64,000 nucleotides of DNA from Haloechinothrix halophila YIM 93223. GTDB taxonomy: Bacteria > Actinomycetota > Actinomycetes > Mycobacteriales > Pseudonocardiaceae. The notes below the pieces were generated by a model, which was not told where the DNA came from, searched no databases, and worked only from the letters and a program-made list of their open reading frames with translations. The position numbers and the translations under genes are program-made. Positions 54,325 to 62,868 of this stretch are shown one piece after another (position 1 is the first letter of the stretch; the number at the start of each line of letters is the position of its first letter). The DNA lies in the NCBI RefSeq assembly GCF_000504245.1, contig NZ_KI632509.1:4677502-4741501 (forward strand), read 5' to 3'.

Positions 54325-56117
54325 CAGCGGGTCCGCAACCAGATGCTCGACGGGAAGTGACCGCTCCCACGCCGGTCGTCGATGCCGCGGGTCATCGGAC
54401 GGGGGCGATAGTCGGGCAGCACGGCGGCGAGCGCGTCAGGGCGCGCGTGGTGCAGCGCGGACTGACAACTCAGCACCTCGAAGCGGTCGTTGCCGATCAG
54501 CAACGCCGACAGCAGCGCGGTCTCCTGCCAGTCCCAGATGTCGTCGAGCACCCACGGCGAGTACTGGTAGGGCAGGTAGATGTCGTGGATGTGCACCAGC
54601 ACGCCCTTCGGCAGCGATGGCAGCAGCTCGAGGTAGATGTGGTGCAGCTCGGAGCCGGTCTTGACGGCGTGGGTCGAGTCAATGAACAGCAGGTCCCCCG
54701 CGCCGAGGCCGGTGACCGTCTCGGCTGGCACCTGCTGCGCGGGGATTTCGCGCACCGACACATGCGGCAGGTGCCGCAGCGCGGCGGGGGCGTACGGGTC
54801 GATGGTGGTGATCTCGCTGGCTTGCCCGCCGTCGGCGACGGTGCGGCTGACGGCGGCGGACATGATCGCGGTGGACGCGCCGCTGCCGATCTCCACGATC
54901 CGCTTCGGGACAAAGGTTCGTACCGCGCAGTGCAGCACCTGTGCCTCGATCGCGCCATAGCGGAAGTCGATGCCGCGCGCATCCAGGTCGCGCAGAAAGC
55001 CGAAGCCGCGCACCTCGTCCAGGTAGGGCGCCTCGCACACTCGCGCGAGCCAGTCGAGCTGCTCATCCAGTCGCCACCGCACGCCAGGCAGCTCGGTGGG
55101 GCGGCGCCACAGCTCCTCGTTCTCCCGCAGCCACCGCCGTTGCGGCACCGAGGAGTAGAAGTGCGCGGGCAGTAGGTGCAACCGGGACCGCTCCAGCGAG
55201 GTCAGCGCGGTCACGGCGGCCCGTTTCAGCAGGCTTTTCGGGGCGATGCCTTGCGCGGCAGTGTGCTGTTCCTCTGCGGCGCGCGATGCCGTCCGATGTG
55301 CCGAGTGCTCAGCCATCTCGGTGCTCTCCTGTGTTGGCTCTTGCGCGTCGTGCAGCCGGGGCGGTGTGCGCAGCACGGCGGCGACGAAGCGAGGGTTGTG
55401 CTTGAGGTAGCGGGGTCCGAGCCGACGCGGTGAGCGGGCCATTCGGTACGCCCATTCGAAACCGGTCGGCCGGATCCAGGCGGGCGCCTCATCGACGAGC
55501 CCCGCGTGGATGTCGAACGCCGCACCGAACCCGAGCAGCGCGGGCGCGGTGACCCTGCCGAGCGCCCACGACATCCAGCGTTCCTGTTTCGGTGTCGACA
55601 TGCCGACGAAGACGATGTCCGGCTTCGCGGCGTTGATCTCGTCGATGAACGGGGCCTCCCCGTCGGGGTCGAAGTCCCCGAACGGCGGTGAGGCGGCGCC
55701 GACGATCGTGAGCCCGGGATACCACGCGCACAGCCGGTCGGCGAGGCGTTCCGCGACGCCGGGCGCCGCGCCGTAACAGTAGATCCGCCAGCCGCGGTCG
55801 GCGGCGCGTTCGGCCAGCGCTGGCATCAGGTCGGGCCCACGCACCCGGCCCATGCCCTCAGCGCCGACGTAGCGGCCTGCCCACAGCAACGGCGCGCCGT
55901 CCGGCACGGTCAGCCCGGACGCGTTGTGGATCCGGCGCAGTTCGGGGTCGCGCTGCGACTCCATCACGCCGTGCACCCCGCTGACGCAGACGTAGTGCTG
56001 CTCGCGACGATCGATCCAGCCGCCGATGCGCTCCAGCGCGTCGGCGATGGAGGTAATGCTGACCCGCACACCAAGTACGTCGACGCGCGGGTCGGTCACG
56101 GTCATCGTGATGCTCAT
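54324..56117 (-). CDS. Fusion of WecG/TagA-type glycosyltransferase and class I methyltransferase
   Basis: One uninterrupted frame of 597 codons. Residues 1 to about 250 are a GT26 (WecG/TagA/CpsF) enzyme: RVDVLGVRVSITSIADALER, SGLTVPDGAPLLWAGRYVG (catalytic-type Asp) and DIVFVGMSTPKQERWMSWAL. Residues about 330-580 are a Rossmann methyltransferase: FVPKRIVEIGSGASTAIMSA, ASEITTIDPYAPAALRHLP, DLLFIDSTHAVKTGSELHHI and GVLVHIHDIYLPYQYSPWVL. Between them an in-frame ATG at 55314-55316 has AGGAG nine bases upstream, so the methyltransferase (330 residues) may also be made alone. The gene starts at ATG 56115-56117 with GGAGG upstream and is TGATG-linked to the Wzz gene. Confidence 0.85.
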   Translation of the reverse strand: MSITMTVTDPRVDVLGVRVSITSIADALERIGGWIDRREQHYVCVSGVHGVMESQRDPELRRIHNASGLTVPDGAPLLWAGRYVGAEGMGRVRGPDLMPALAERAADRGWRIYCYGAAPGVAERLADRLCAWYPGLTIVGAASPPFGDFDPDGEAPFIDEINAAKPDIVFVGMSTPKQERWMSWALGRVTAPALLGFGAAFDIHAGLVDEAPAWIRPTGFEWAYRMARSPRRLGPRYLKHNPRFVAAVLRTPPRLHDAQEPTQESTEMAEHSAHRTASRAAEEQHTAAQGIAPKSLLKRAAVTALTSLERSRLHLLPAHFYSSVPQRRWLRENEELWRRPTELPGVRWRLDEQLDWLARVCEAPYLDEVRGFGFLRDLDARGIDFRYGAIEAQVLHCAVRTFVPKRIVEIGSGASTAIMSAAVSRTVADGGQASEITTIDPYAPAALRHLPHVSVREIPAQQVPAETVTGLGAGDLLFIDSTHAVKTGSELHHIYLELLPSLPKGVLVHIHDIYLPYQYSPWVLDDIWDWQETALLSALLIGNDRFEVLSCQSALHHARPDALAAVLPDYRPRPMTRGIDDRRGSGHFPSSIWLRTR

Positions 56118-56911
56118 GCCAGCGACCTCCGTCTCGGCGTGAGCCGATCGCGGGTGATGAGAAACCGCCCACCACCGACCGCCCTGATCCGGTTCTCGCT
56201 GACCCACCCGGAGCCGAGCGCCCAACGCGGCACCGCACTGAGCCGGATCGGTCTGCCACCGACCATCAGCAACGCGGTACGCCACAGAATCCAGATGTCC
56301 ATGCGTAGTGAGCCGTACTGCAGGTAGCAGAAGTCGTACTCCGGGCGTTCGTGCACCAGATAGTGCGACTCGTCGCCGATCTGCCACAGCCCGGTGCAGC
56401 CCTGCCGCACCAGCTGGCGGGCGTCGCGGTAGCCGGGGTCGGTCGGCTCGAACCGGTCCGGCATCTTCGGCCGAGGCCCGACCAGGCTCATCTTGAGCAA
56501 CGGCACCAGCAGCAGTTGGGGCAGCTCGTCGATGTGCCTGCGCCGAAGGAAGGCGGTGAACCGGTCGACCGGGATGACGTCGCCACCGTCCTTGAGCGCG
56601 TAGCGCGGCGTTGTCTTCGGCAGGGTCCGTAACTTCGGGAAGGTGATCGGCCTGCCATGCCGCCCGATCCGCCGATGCCAGAAGAACGGCCACTGTCCTA
56701 ACCGGATGGCCAGGACGACGGCGAGCGCGGCGATCACCGGGATCGTCGCCACCGCCAGGATCGTGCCGAGCACGATGTCCATGAACGCCTTTCCGGCGCG
56801 TCCGGCGAGCTGGCCGAGTCGCGCCGTGTCTATGTCGTGTTGATCCTGAAAGATCGTTGCTCTGTCACCAGCGGGCTGTACATACAGCGGATCCCTGACC
56901 GGCTCGCTCAC
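56114..56911 (-). CDS. Priming polyprenyl-phosphate sugar-1-phosphate transferase
   Basis: A 265-residue initiating enzyme of the bacterial sugar transferase family (WbaP/PglC catalytic type). A single hydrophobic hairpin, AFMDIVLGTILAVATIPVIA, is followed by the catalytic part: KLRTLPKTTPRYALKDGG, RRRHIDELPQLLLVPLLKMS with LVGPRPKMPDRFEP, and YLQYGSLRMDIWILWRTALL. It transfers a sugar phosphate to undecaprenyl phosphate to start the repeat unit. It is the first gene of the minus-strand operon and overlaps the fusion gene by ATGA. Confidence 0.92.
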   Translation of the reverse strand: MSEPVRDPLYVQPAGDRATIFQDQHDIDTARLGQLAGRAGKAFMDIVLGTILAVATIPVIAALAVVLAIRLGQWPFFWHRRIGRHGRPITFPKLRTLPKTTPRYALKDGGDVIPVDRFTAFLRRRHIDELPQLLLVPLLKMSLVGPRPKMPDRFEPTDPGYRDARQLVRQGCTGLWQIGDESHYLVHERPEYDFCYLQYGSLRMDIWILWRTALLMVGGRPIRLSAVPRWALGSGWVSENRIRAVGGGRFLITRDRLTPRRRSLA

Positions 56912-57311
56912 ACCTAACTCCCGAGTGCCCTACGCCGAGAAACGTGAAGACGAATCGTCGTTTCATCGCCCTTGTGGGGCCACCGCGATATTCAACGTGT
57001 TACTCACGACTTGGTTACGGGATCGATTTGTTTTATCGAGATTTCCCTACCATCGCTGTGACCTTTGTTACTCGCTTATAGTTATTTATGAAAATAACTC
57101 TGCTTTCAGGGGCGGGGCGCTGATTCCCTGCTCAGCGGCGTACCTTGCGCTAGCCAATCGCGATAAATACGACATTCAGGTCATGTCGACCATGGCTAGT
57201 CCTCGGCTCGGTGGAATGGCGGCAACCTGGCCGAGTAGTGGCGGTCGTGCGGGGCGCCCAACCCAGACGCGACGTCTTTTCATGAACGCGTACGACCGCG
57301 AGACTGTCCCC
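56912..57311. other. AT-rich divergent control region upstream of the LuxR-type gene
   Basis: About 400 bp between the priming transferase and the LuxR-type regulator. The part at 56985-57190 is strikingly AT-rich for this genome (for example TTATTTATGAAAATAACT at about 57084). It has no clear ORF with family similarity, although the LuxR frame stays open through it. It probably holds promoters for both divergent genes and a long leader. Confidence 0.5.
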
Positions 57312-60062
57312 ATGACGCATCACGAGGGGGACATCGGTCCCGCGCACTCACTGCCGCTGCGCGGGCGTGCGCGGGACCTCACCGCGCTGGACGAGATGCT
57401 CAGCCACGCCGCGACGGGTCGCGGCGGCGCACGGGTCATCGTCGGCGGCCCCGGGCTCGGCAAGACGGCGCTGCTCGACGCGGCGGCGCGCTCGGCGACC
57501 GGCTTCCACGTGCTGCGGGCCAGCGGCACCCCCGCGGAGTCGGCACTGCCGTATGCCGGGCTGCACCAGCTCCTGCTGCCACTCGGGGAGCTGACGGAGC
57601 GGATACCCGAGCGGCACCGGGCGTCACTCCTCCCCCTGCTCGATCCAGCGGTGGACGTCGCACCGCCCGACACGCTGGCGCTGCACGCCGCGCTGCACGC
57701 GTTGCTGGTCACAGCCGCCGCCGAACGACCGATGCTGTGTTGCGTCGACGCGGCCCACGACCTGGACCGGGCTTCGCTCGACGCGCTCGTCTTCACCGCA
57801 CGACGCAGCGACGCGGCCCCCCTCGCGCTACTGTTCACCGCCGACCTCGGCGGTACGGACACAGCCGAAACGCTGGCGGATGTCCCGATACAGCACCTCG
57901 GTCCGGTCGACGACGATGCCGCGCACCGCATCTTGACCGACCGCATCGGCCCCGCGATACCGCCCGAGCTGACCAGCAGCGTGCTCGACATCGCCGAGGG
58001 GAACCCGCTCGCACTGACCGAACTCGCCACCCGCGTCACCCCGGCGCAGCTCAGCGGCATCGATCCGCCGCCGTCCACGTTGCCAGCGGACAGCAGGCTC
58101 TGCCGCGCCGTCCGGCTCAGGCTGGCCGAGCTACCAGCGGCCACCGCACTGCTGGTGCGGCTCGCCGCCATCGACGAGCGGCTCGATGTGTCCACCGTGG
58201 ACAACATGGCCATGACGCTGGCTCTCGACGACGCGGCTCGCATCGGCGCACTGGTGGTCGCAGGCGACACCGTGCGGCTGGCCAATGGCGTGCCGCGCGA
58301 CGCGGTACTGGCCACGATGACCGCCGCGGAGCGGCGGCAGGCTCACCGGCTGCTGGCGGACGCCGCCGAGCCGACCGACCACGTCCGATGGCTCTGGCAC
58401 CGAGCGTCCTGCGCGACGGCACCGGCCCCCGCGTTGGCGACCGAGCTGGACACCGCTGCCGAGCTGGCACGACAGGCGCAACGACACGGCGACGCCGCCG
58501 CGGCCAGCGAACGCGCGGCGACACTGTCAGGCAGCGACGCCGACCGGGCCCGGCGATTGCTCACCGCCGCCGCCGACCACTGGGCGAGCGGCCATCCCCA
58601 CCGTGCCCGCACCGCGCTGCGACGAGCGCGCCCGCTGACCAGCCACGGCCCCGCCACCACGCTCGCCGGCGAGATCGAACTGCGCAGCGGCAACCCGGCG
58701 GCGGCAGCGGCCGACCTGCTCAGCACCGCCCACCAGCTCAGCCGCGCGGACACCGGACTGGTGGCCACCACGTTCCTGCTCGCAGGGGAGGCAAGCTGCG
58801 TCGCGGGTGACGACGACCGCTACTGCGCCACCGCACTCGACGTCACCCGGTGGCGGGAGCTGCACCGACAGCCCGCCACCCGGCTGGTGCTCGAGCACTT
58901 CGTCGCCATGTCCGCGACGTTCAACGGTCATCACGCGAAGGCCGCGAACCCGCTGCACAGTGTCGTCCGGCTGGGCGATGAGATCGCTGACCCGACCGCG
59001 AAGACGTTGGCGAGCCAGGCCGCGTTCACCCTTGGGGACGCCGCCGCGACGCGCGACCTCGCGCTGCAAGCCGTGGCATGCGCGCACGCGAGCGGCGACC
59101 TCGCGCGCGTGCCGTGGGCGTTGGTATATGCCGCGATGGCGGCGGTACTGTCCGGCGAGCACGCGCCCGCGATCACCAGCGCGTTGGATGGCCTGCGCCT
59201 CGCGGAGTCGCTTGGCCAGCCGAACTGCGTCGTGGACCATCTGACGATACTGGCGATGCTCGCGGCGTTGCGGGGCGATCGCGAGACGACCCGGCTGCGC
59301 CTGGATGACGCGGCCTCCGGCGTGGTCGAGCGCGGCCTCGGCCGGCCCGGCTCGCTGGCCAGTTGGGCGGCGGCGTGCGCCGACCTCGCCGCTGACCGAC
59401 CGGCCGACGCGCTGCATCGCTTCCGCCGGATGAGCGCGGGTCCGACGTGGAGCTTCTCGCCGATCCGCGTCATGGCAACGCCGCACTACGTCGAGGCGGC
59501 CGTGCGCTGCGGGAAGCAGCGAGACGCCGCCAACGCCGTCACCCATTTCGAACGGTGGGCCAACACAACCGGTGGGCAGGCGCGCGTCGCGCTCGCACAC
59601 CGCTGCCGGGGCCTGCTCACCGACCACCCCGGCGAGTCGGAGGAGCACTTCACCGAGGCGATCAGGCTGCATCGCAGCGCGGGCGCGTCCTACGACCTCG
59701 CCTACACCGAGCTGCTGCTCGCCAGCCGGCTCCGGCGACACCGCAAGCCACGGCAGGCGCGCGAGATCCTCATCGAGGCGGCGCAGGTCTTCGATGACCT
59801 CGATGCCCACCGCTGGCGCGACCACGCGCGTCGCGAGCTGCGGGCGTGTGGCTACCCGGTGGATCGGCCGTCCGATGGCGCGAGCAGCGAGCTGACGCCG
59901 CAGCAGGGCCGCATCGCCGAGTTGGTGGCCGAAGGCGCGACGAACCGCGAGATCGCGGCGACGTTGTTCATCAGCCACCGCACGGTCGACCACCATCTGC
60001 GCAACATCTTCGAGCGCCTCAACATCCGTTCCCGCGTCGAACTCGCCGCGCTGTACCGGTGA
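57312..60062 (+). CDS. Large LuxR-family regulator with AAA/TPR domains (MalT/LAL type)
   Basis: About 916 residues. The start is uncertain: ATG 57312 is chosen; 57282 is also possible, and neither has a good ribosome site. The ATPase module shows RVIVGGPGLGKTALLDAAAR (Walker A) and PMLCCVDAAHDLDRASLDAL, where the usual second Asp of Walker B is Ala. Residues about 350-830 are helical repeats. The C-terminal LuxR HTH is LTPQQGRIAELVAEGATNRE, IAATLFISHRTVDHHLRNIF, ERLNIRSRVELAALY. Such proteins activate transcription after binding an inducer or partner. Being divergent from the polysaccharide operon it is a candidate regulator of that locus. Confidence 0.9.
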   Translation: MTHHEGDIGPAHSLPLRGRARDLTALDEMLSHAATGRGGARVIVGGPGLGKTALLDAAARSATGFHVLRASGTPAESALPYAGLHQLLLPLGELTERIPERHRASLLPLLDPAVDVAPPDTLALHAALHALLVTAAAERPMLCCVDAAHDLDRASLDALVFTARRSDAAPLALLFTADLGGTDTAETLADVPIQHLGPVDDDAAHRILTDRIGPAIPPELTSSVLDIAEGNPLALTELATRVTPAQLSGIDPPPSTLPADSRLCRAVRLRLAELPAATALLVRLAAIDERLDVSTVDNMAMTLALDDAARIGALVVAGDTVRLANGVPRDAVLATMTAAERRQAHRLLADAAEPTDHVRWLWHRASCATAPAPALATELDTAAELARQAQRHGDAAAASERAATLSGSDADRARRLLTAAADHWASGHPHRARTALRRARPLTSHGPATTLAGEIELRSGNPAAAAADLLSTAHQLSRADTGLVATTFLLAGEASCVAGDDDRYCATALDVTRWRELHRQPATRLVLEHFVAMSATFNGHHAKAANPLHSVVRLGDEIADPTAKTLASQAAFTLGDAAATRDLALQAVACAHASGDLARVPWALVYAAMAAVLSGEHAPAITSALDGLRLAESLGQPNCVVDHLTILAMLAALRGDRETTRLRLDDAASGVVERGLGRPGSLASWAAACADLAADRPADALHRFRRMSAGPTWSFSPIRVMATPHYVEAAVRCGKQRDAANAVTHFERWANTTGGQARVALAHRCRGLLTDHPGESEEHFTEAIRLHRSAGASYDLAYTELLLASRLRRHRKPRQAREILIEAAQVFDDLDAHRWRDHARRELRACGYPVDRPSDGASSELTPQQGRIAELVAEGATNREIAATLFISHRTVDHHLRNIFERLNIRSRVELAALYR

Positions 60063-60194
60063 GCCGCCAAGACTGGCGATTTCACCGATACCGGCACGCC
60101 GGCCCCGGTGGCAAGAATCGATAACCGTTCGTCATCAGGCGGACCCGTCCGGTCACAGGACCGGGTGGCGCTCCCGACGAAAGGACTCGACACC

Positions 60195-61100
60195 GTGGGT
60201 TTCCGCATACAGCATCCACCACGCACATCGCGATGGCGGCTCCGGCACGCCTTCGCCGTGCTGTTCGCCACGCTCCTCTTGGTCGGCACGCCCGCCGCGA
60301 CAGGGGTGGCGACCGCTCAGGACAACCCGTACGAGCGCGGGCCTGATCCGACCGAGAGCAGCATCGAGGCCCCGCGCGGGCCGTTCGACGTCGCCACCAC
60401 CTCCGTGTCGAGCTGGGTGTCCGGCTTCGGCGGCGGCACCATCTACTACCCCACCGACACCAGTCAGGGCACCTTCGGCGGGGTCGCCATCGCCCCCGGC
60501 TACACCGCGAGCGAGTCGAGCATGAGCTGGTACGGGCCCCGGCTGGCATCGCAGGGCTTCGTCGTGTTCACCATCGACACCAACAGCCGCTACGACTACC
60601 CGGCGAGCCGGGGCAGGCAGCTGCTCGCCGCACTCGACTACCTGACGGAGCGCAGCTCGGTGCGGTACCGCGTCGACGAGAACCGGCTCGCCGTGATGGG
60701 GCACTCCATGGGTGGCGGCGGCTCGCTCGAAGCGGCGTCCGACGACCCGTCGTTGCAGGCCGCGATCCCGCTGACGCCGTGGAATACAGACAAGACCTGG
60801 TACGAGGTGACGGTGCCGACCTTCATCATCGGTGCGGAGGATGACAGCATCGCCCCGGTGCGCCGCCACTCGGAGCCGTTCTACGAAAGCCTGTCGTCGA
60901 GCCTGGACAAGGCATACCTGGAGCTGAACAACGCGGGCCACTTCGCGCCGAACTCCTCCAACACCACGATCGCCAAGTACAGCATCTCGTGGCTGAAGCT
61001 GTTCGTGGACAACGACACCCGCTACCACCAATTCCTCTGCCCAGCACCGAGCGGCTGGGCGATCGAGGAGTACCGGGAGACCTGCGACTACTCGCCATAA
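60195..61100 (+). CDS. Secreted cutinase / PETase-like polyester hydrolase
   Basis: 301 residues from GTG 60195 (AAAGGA upstream). A signal peptide ([20 protein letters not shown]-like; the segment is [18 protein letters not shown]) ends near [19 protein letters not shown], the mature start typical of actinobacterial cutinases. The catalytic Ser is in [17 protein letters not shown], the Asp in [12 protein letters not shown] and the His in [11 protein letters not shown]. The aromatic clamp and oxyanion residues are in [11 protein letters not shown] and [14 protein letters not shown]-terminal disulfide pair (FLCP, TCDY) is present. The sequence resembles Saccharomonospora Cut190 and Thermobifida cutinases, enzymes that hydrolyse cutin and PET. 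Monocistronic, ending at a strong hairpin. Confidence 0.93.
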   Translation: MGFRIQHPPRTSRWRLRHAFAVLFATLLLVGTPAATGVATAQDNPYERGPDPTESSIEAPRGPFDVATTSVSSWVSGFGGGTIYYPTDTSQGTFGGVAIAPGYTASESSMSWYGPRLASQGFVVFTIDTNSRYDYPASRGRQLLAALDYLTERSSVRYRVDENRLAVMGHSMGGGGSLEAASDDPSLQAAIPLTPWNTDKTWYEVTVPTFIIGAEDDSIAPVRRHSEPFYESLSSSLDKAYLELNNAGHFAPNSSNTTIAKYSISWLKLFVDNDTRYHQFLCPAPSGWAIEEYRETCDYSP

Positions 61101-61128
61101 GCCACGGCACGCAGGGCTACGAGCGTCC

Positions 61129-61164
61129 CGGGTCCCATCGGGTGAGCTCGCTCGATGGGACCCG
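61129..61164. terminator. 12-bp hairpin terminator between cutinase and SMP-30-like genes
   Basis: CGGGTCCCATCG (61129-61140), a 12-nt loop containing GAGCTC, then the exact complement (61153-61164). It serves the convergent cutinase and SMP-30-like genes. Confidence 0.75.
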
Positions 61165-61172
61165 TTCGTGCT

Positions 61173-61216
61173 TACCGCGCCAGTGCGCCTACCGCGCCAG
61201 TGCGCCTACCGCGCCA
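61173..61216. repeat. 17-bp tandem direct repeat at the SMP-30-like stop
   Basis: TACCGCGCCAGTGCGCC occurs at 61173-61189 and 61190-61206, and a third partial copy overlaps the stop of the SMP-30-like gene. It is a short local duplication. Because the partial copy contains the stop codon, the duplication may have arisen from the gene end. Confidence 0.7.
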
Positions 61217-62126
61217 TCGTGACGACGGCGTTCTCCAGCAGGCTGCCGAAGTACAGCTGGGCATCGCGTTCCCGCACCCCGGTCAGCATGTGAAAGCCGT
61301 CGATCTCGCCTTCGTAGGAATGCACGATGTCGCCCCTGTCATCGACCCCGATAACCCGCATCGTCTTGCTCGGCGCGGGCTGCAGCGACTCTGGCAGCTT
61401 GGTGACCGCGGAGCGGACCAGGCCCGGTAGCTTCTGCACCACGCCGAGGGCCGGGTTGCGCGGCGCGGGAATCGCGATCCAGATCAAACCATCGCTACCG
61501 GTTGAGGAGTTGTCCGGGTAGCCACTGAGATCGCCGACGAACAAATCGGCGGTACCTGCCCGCTGGCCCGTCAGCCAGAACCGGCGGACCTGGCACGCGC
61601 CCGACTCGGCCACCGTCACGAACGACTCGTCGGCGGCGAGCGCGACGCCGTTGGCGAAGTGCAGCCCGGTCAACAGCTCGTCGACCGTGCCGTCGGGATT
61701 GCGCCGCAGCAGTCGCCCGGTGCGAGTCTGCTCGATCAGGTCGGTGCGCCACTCCGGGATCGGGTAGCGGCGGGAGGAGTCGCTGAAGTAGATCGTGCCG
61801 TCGCTGGCCACCGCCGCGTTGTTGCAGGCGAGTATGGGTGCGTCGAACACGGTGTCCGCCAGCACCCGCACCGCACCTGAGGACAGCGACACGGCGAGCA
61901 ACCCGGCGTCCGATGCGCACACCACCAGGTCGTCGTCGCCATAGAACTCCAGCCCAAGGGGCCGACCGGGGCAGGTCGCGATGGTCTCGATGGTGCTGCC
62001 GTCATTGTCGACGCGAAGGACCCGTCCGTCGGTGAGCCCGGTGTAGATCCGACCCTGCTTGTCGACGAGGACGTCCTCGGTGCCCTCGCCGTTGACCGGG
62101 ATGACGGTGGCGGACTGGAAGCTCAT
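61206..62126 (-). CDS. SMP-30/strictosidine-synthase-like six-bladed beta-propeller
   Basis: A 306-residue lactonase-like propeller. GTEDVLVDKQGRIYTGLTDG is the first blade; RPLGLEFYGDDDLVVCASDA, NNAAVASDGTIYFSDSSRRY, HFANGVALAADESFVTVAES and GSDGLIWIAIPAPRNPALG follow, with the Asn/Asp positions that bind Ca2+ in SMP-30 proteins. The ATG at 62124-62126 has GAGGAGG upstream. Plausible activity is lactone hydrolysis or esterase. Its start overlaps (ATGA) the stop of a 31-codon leader ORF made from the RTARRSES repeat. Confidence 0.9.
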   Translation of the reverse strand: MSFQSATVIPVNGEGTEDVLVDKQGRIYTGLTDGRVLRVDNDGSTIETIATCPGRPLGLEFYGDDDLVVCASDAGLLAVSLSSGAVRVLADTVFDAPILACNNAAVASDGTIYFSDSSRRYPIPEWRTDLIEQTRTGRLLRRNPDGTVDELLTGLHFANGVALAADESFVTVAESGACQVRRFWLTGQRAGTADLFVGDLSGYPDNSSTGSDGLIWIAIPAPRNPALGVVQKLPGLVRSAVTKLPESLQPAPSKTMRVIGVDDRGDIVHSYEGEIDGFHMLTGVRERDAQLYFGSLLENAVVTMAR

Positions 62127-62218
62127 ACCGCCTCCTCTTCGCGCGCGGCACGCCGCGCCGTTGACTTGGCGTCGGCGAGCATGGTGCCCGATGATTCGGA
62201 CCTGCAAGCAGTCCTCAT
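62123..62218 (-). CDS. Possible 31-residue leader peptide coupled to the SMP-30-like gene
   Basis: ATG 62216-62218 is preceded by AGGAG at 5 nt spacing, immediately after the stop of the histidine phosphatase gene. It encodes MRTACRSESSGTMLADAKST and AARREEEAV-like residues (31 in all). Its TGA overlaps the ATG of the SMP-30-like gene (ATGA), the geometry of translational coupling. The first nine residues come from the same start-codon repeat that begins the sugar kinase and the phosphatase at 4-6 kb. No homologue is known to me; expression is inferred only from the ribosome site and the overlap. Confidence 0.5.
   Translation of the reverse strand: MRTACRSESSGTMLADAKSTARRAAREEEAV
62193..62218 (-). 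repeat. Single copy of the start-codon repeat (26 bp)
   Basis: It matches the repeat units at 4204-4295 and 5796-5854 over 26 bp including the ATG, with one mismatch (GCAAGCAGT for GCGAGCAGT on the plus strand). Here only one unit is present, and it starts a short leader ORF rather than a full protein. Confidence 0.85.
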
Positions 62219-62226
62219 ACGTGCTC

Positions 62227-62868
62227 CTAGCGGTAGGTGAGCAAGCTGCGGTGCTCGGCCTCGAAGTGCGCGTGCTCGTTGAACGCGAGCAGTGTGAGGC
62301 CCGACCGACCGGTCACCAGTTTGGTGATTCCGGCGTTGCATGTCACGCGGTGCAGCGCGGTGAACCGCCCTGGCTGATCACCGATCGCCCGTGCGGCGAG
62401 CGCGCCGATCACCCCGCCCGAGGTGAACACCAGCGCGTTGCCGCCCTTGGGCAGCCCCGCGGCCAGCTCGTCGAACGCCGCGTTCACCCGGTCAGCGAAC
62501 GCGGTCCACGGCTCGGTGCAGGTACTACCATCAGCCGCCGTGATCCAGGCGAGCAACGCCTCGTCAAGCGCGGCCTGGAACCCGCGCGGGTCCACCGGCT
62601 CCGGCAGCTCGGCCCCATGACCGCGCAGGACGTCGATGAAGTCGTACTCGTTCCAGCGCTCGTCCGCCGCGGCGTCGAACCCGGCAGCCGACGCGGTGTC
62701 GCGCTGCCGCGTCATCGTGCCGCAGCGGACCTCGGTGAACTCGACCCCACGTCTGCGCAGTTCGTCTCCGGCGACCTTGGACTGCTCGGCGCCGACGTCG
62801 GACAACTTGTCGTAGTCAGCCGAGCCGAACGACGCCTGCCCGTGCCGGACCAGATAAATGGCACCCAT
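62227..62868 (-). CDS. Histidine phosphatase family protein
   Basis: A 213-residue phosphatase of the same superfamily as the enzyme at 3558-4295 but of a different branch. IYLVRHGQASFGSADYDKLS carries the RHG nucleophile; TRQRDTASAAGFDAA and VFTSGGVIGALAARAIGD replace the usual SxxxR and second His (here a Gly/Ser stretch), so the distal His is missing or displaced. The ATG at 62866-62868 overlaps the stop of the kinase-like gene (TGATG). Role unknown; pairing with an APH-like kinase and an SMP-30-like protein is seen in actinobacterial lipid or steroid loci. Confidence 0.87.
   Translation of the reverse strand: MGAIYLVRHGQASFGSADYDKLSDVGAEQSKVAGDELRRRGVEFTEVRCGTMTRQRDTASAAGFDAAADERWNEYDFIDVLRGHGAELPEPVDPRGFQAALDEALLAWITAADGSTCTEPWTAFADRVNAAFDELAAGLPKGGNALVFTSGGVIGALAARAIGDQPGRFTALHRVTCNAGITKLVTGRSGLTLLAFNEHAHFEAEHRSLLTYR

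Noticed and set aside
56925-57281. N-terminal extension of the LuxR-type regulator
   Set aside because: The sequence is AT-rich, has no ribosome site, and such regulators start just before the ATPase domain; it is more likely promoter and leader.
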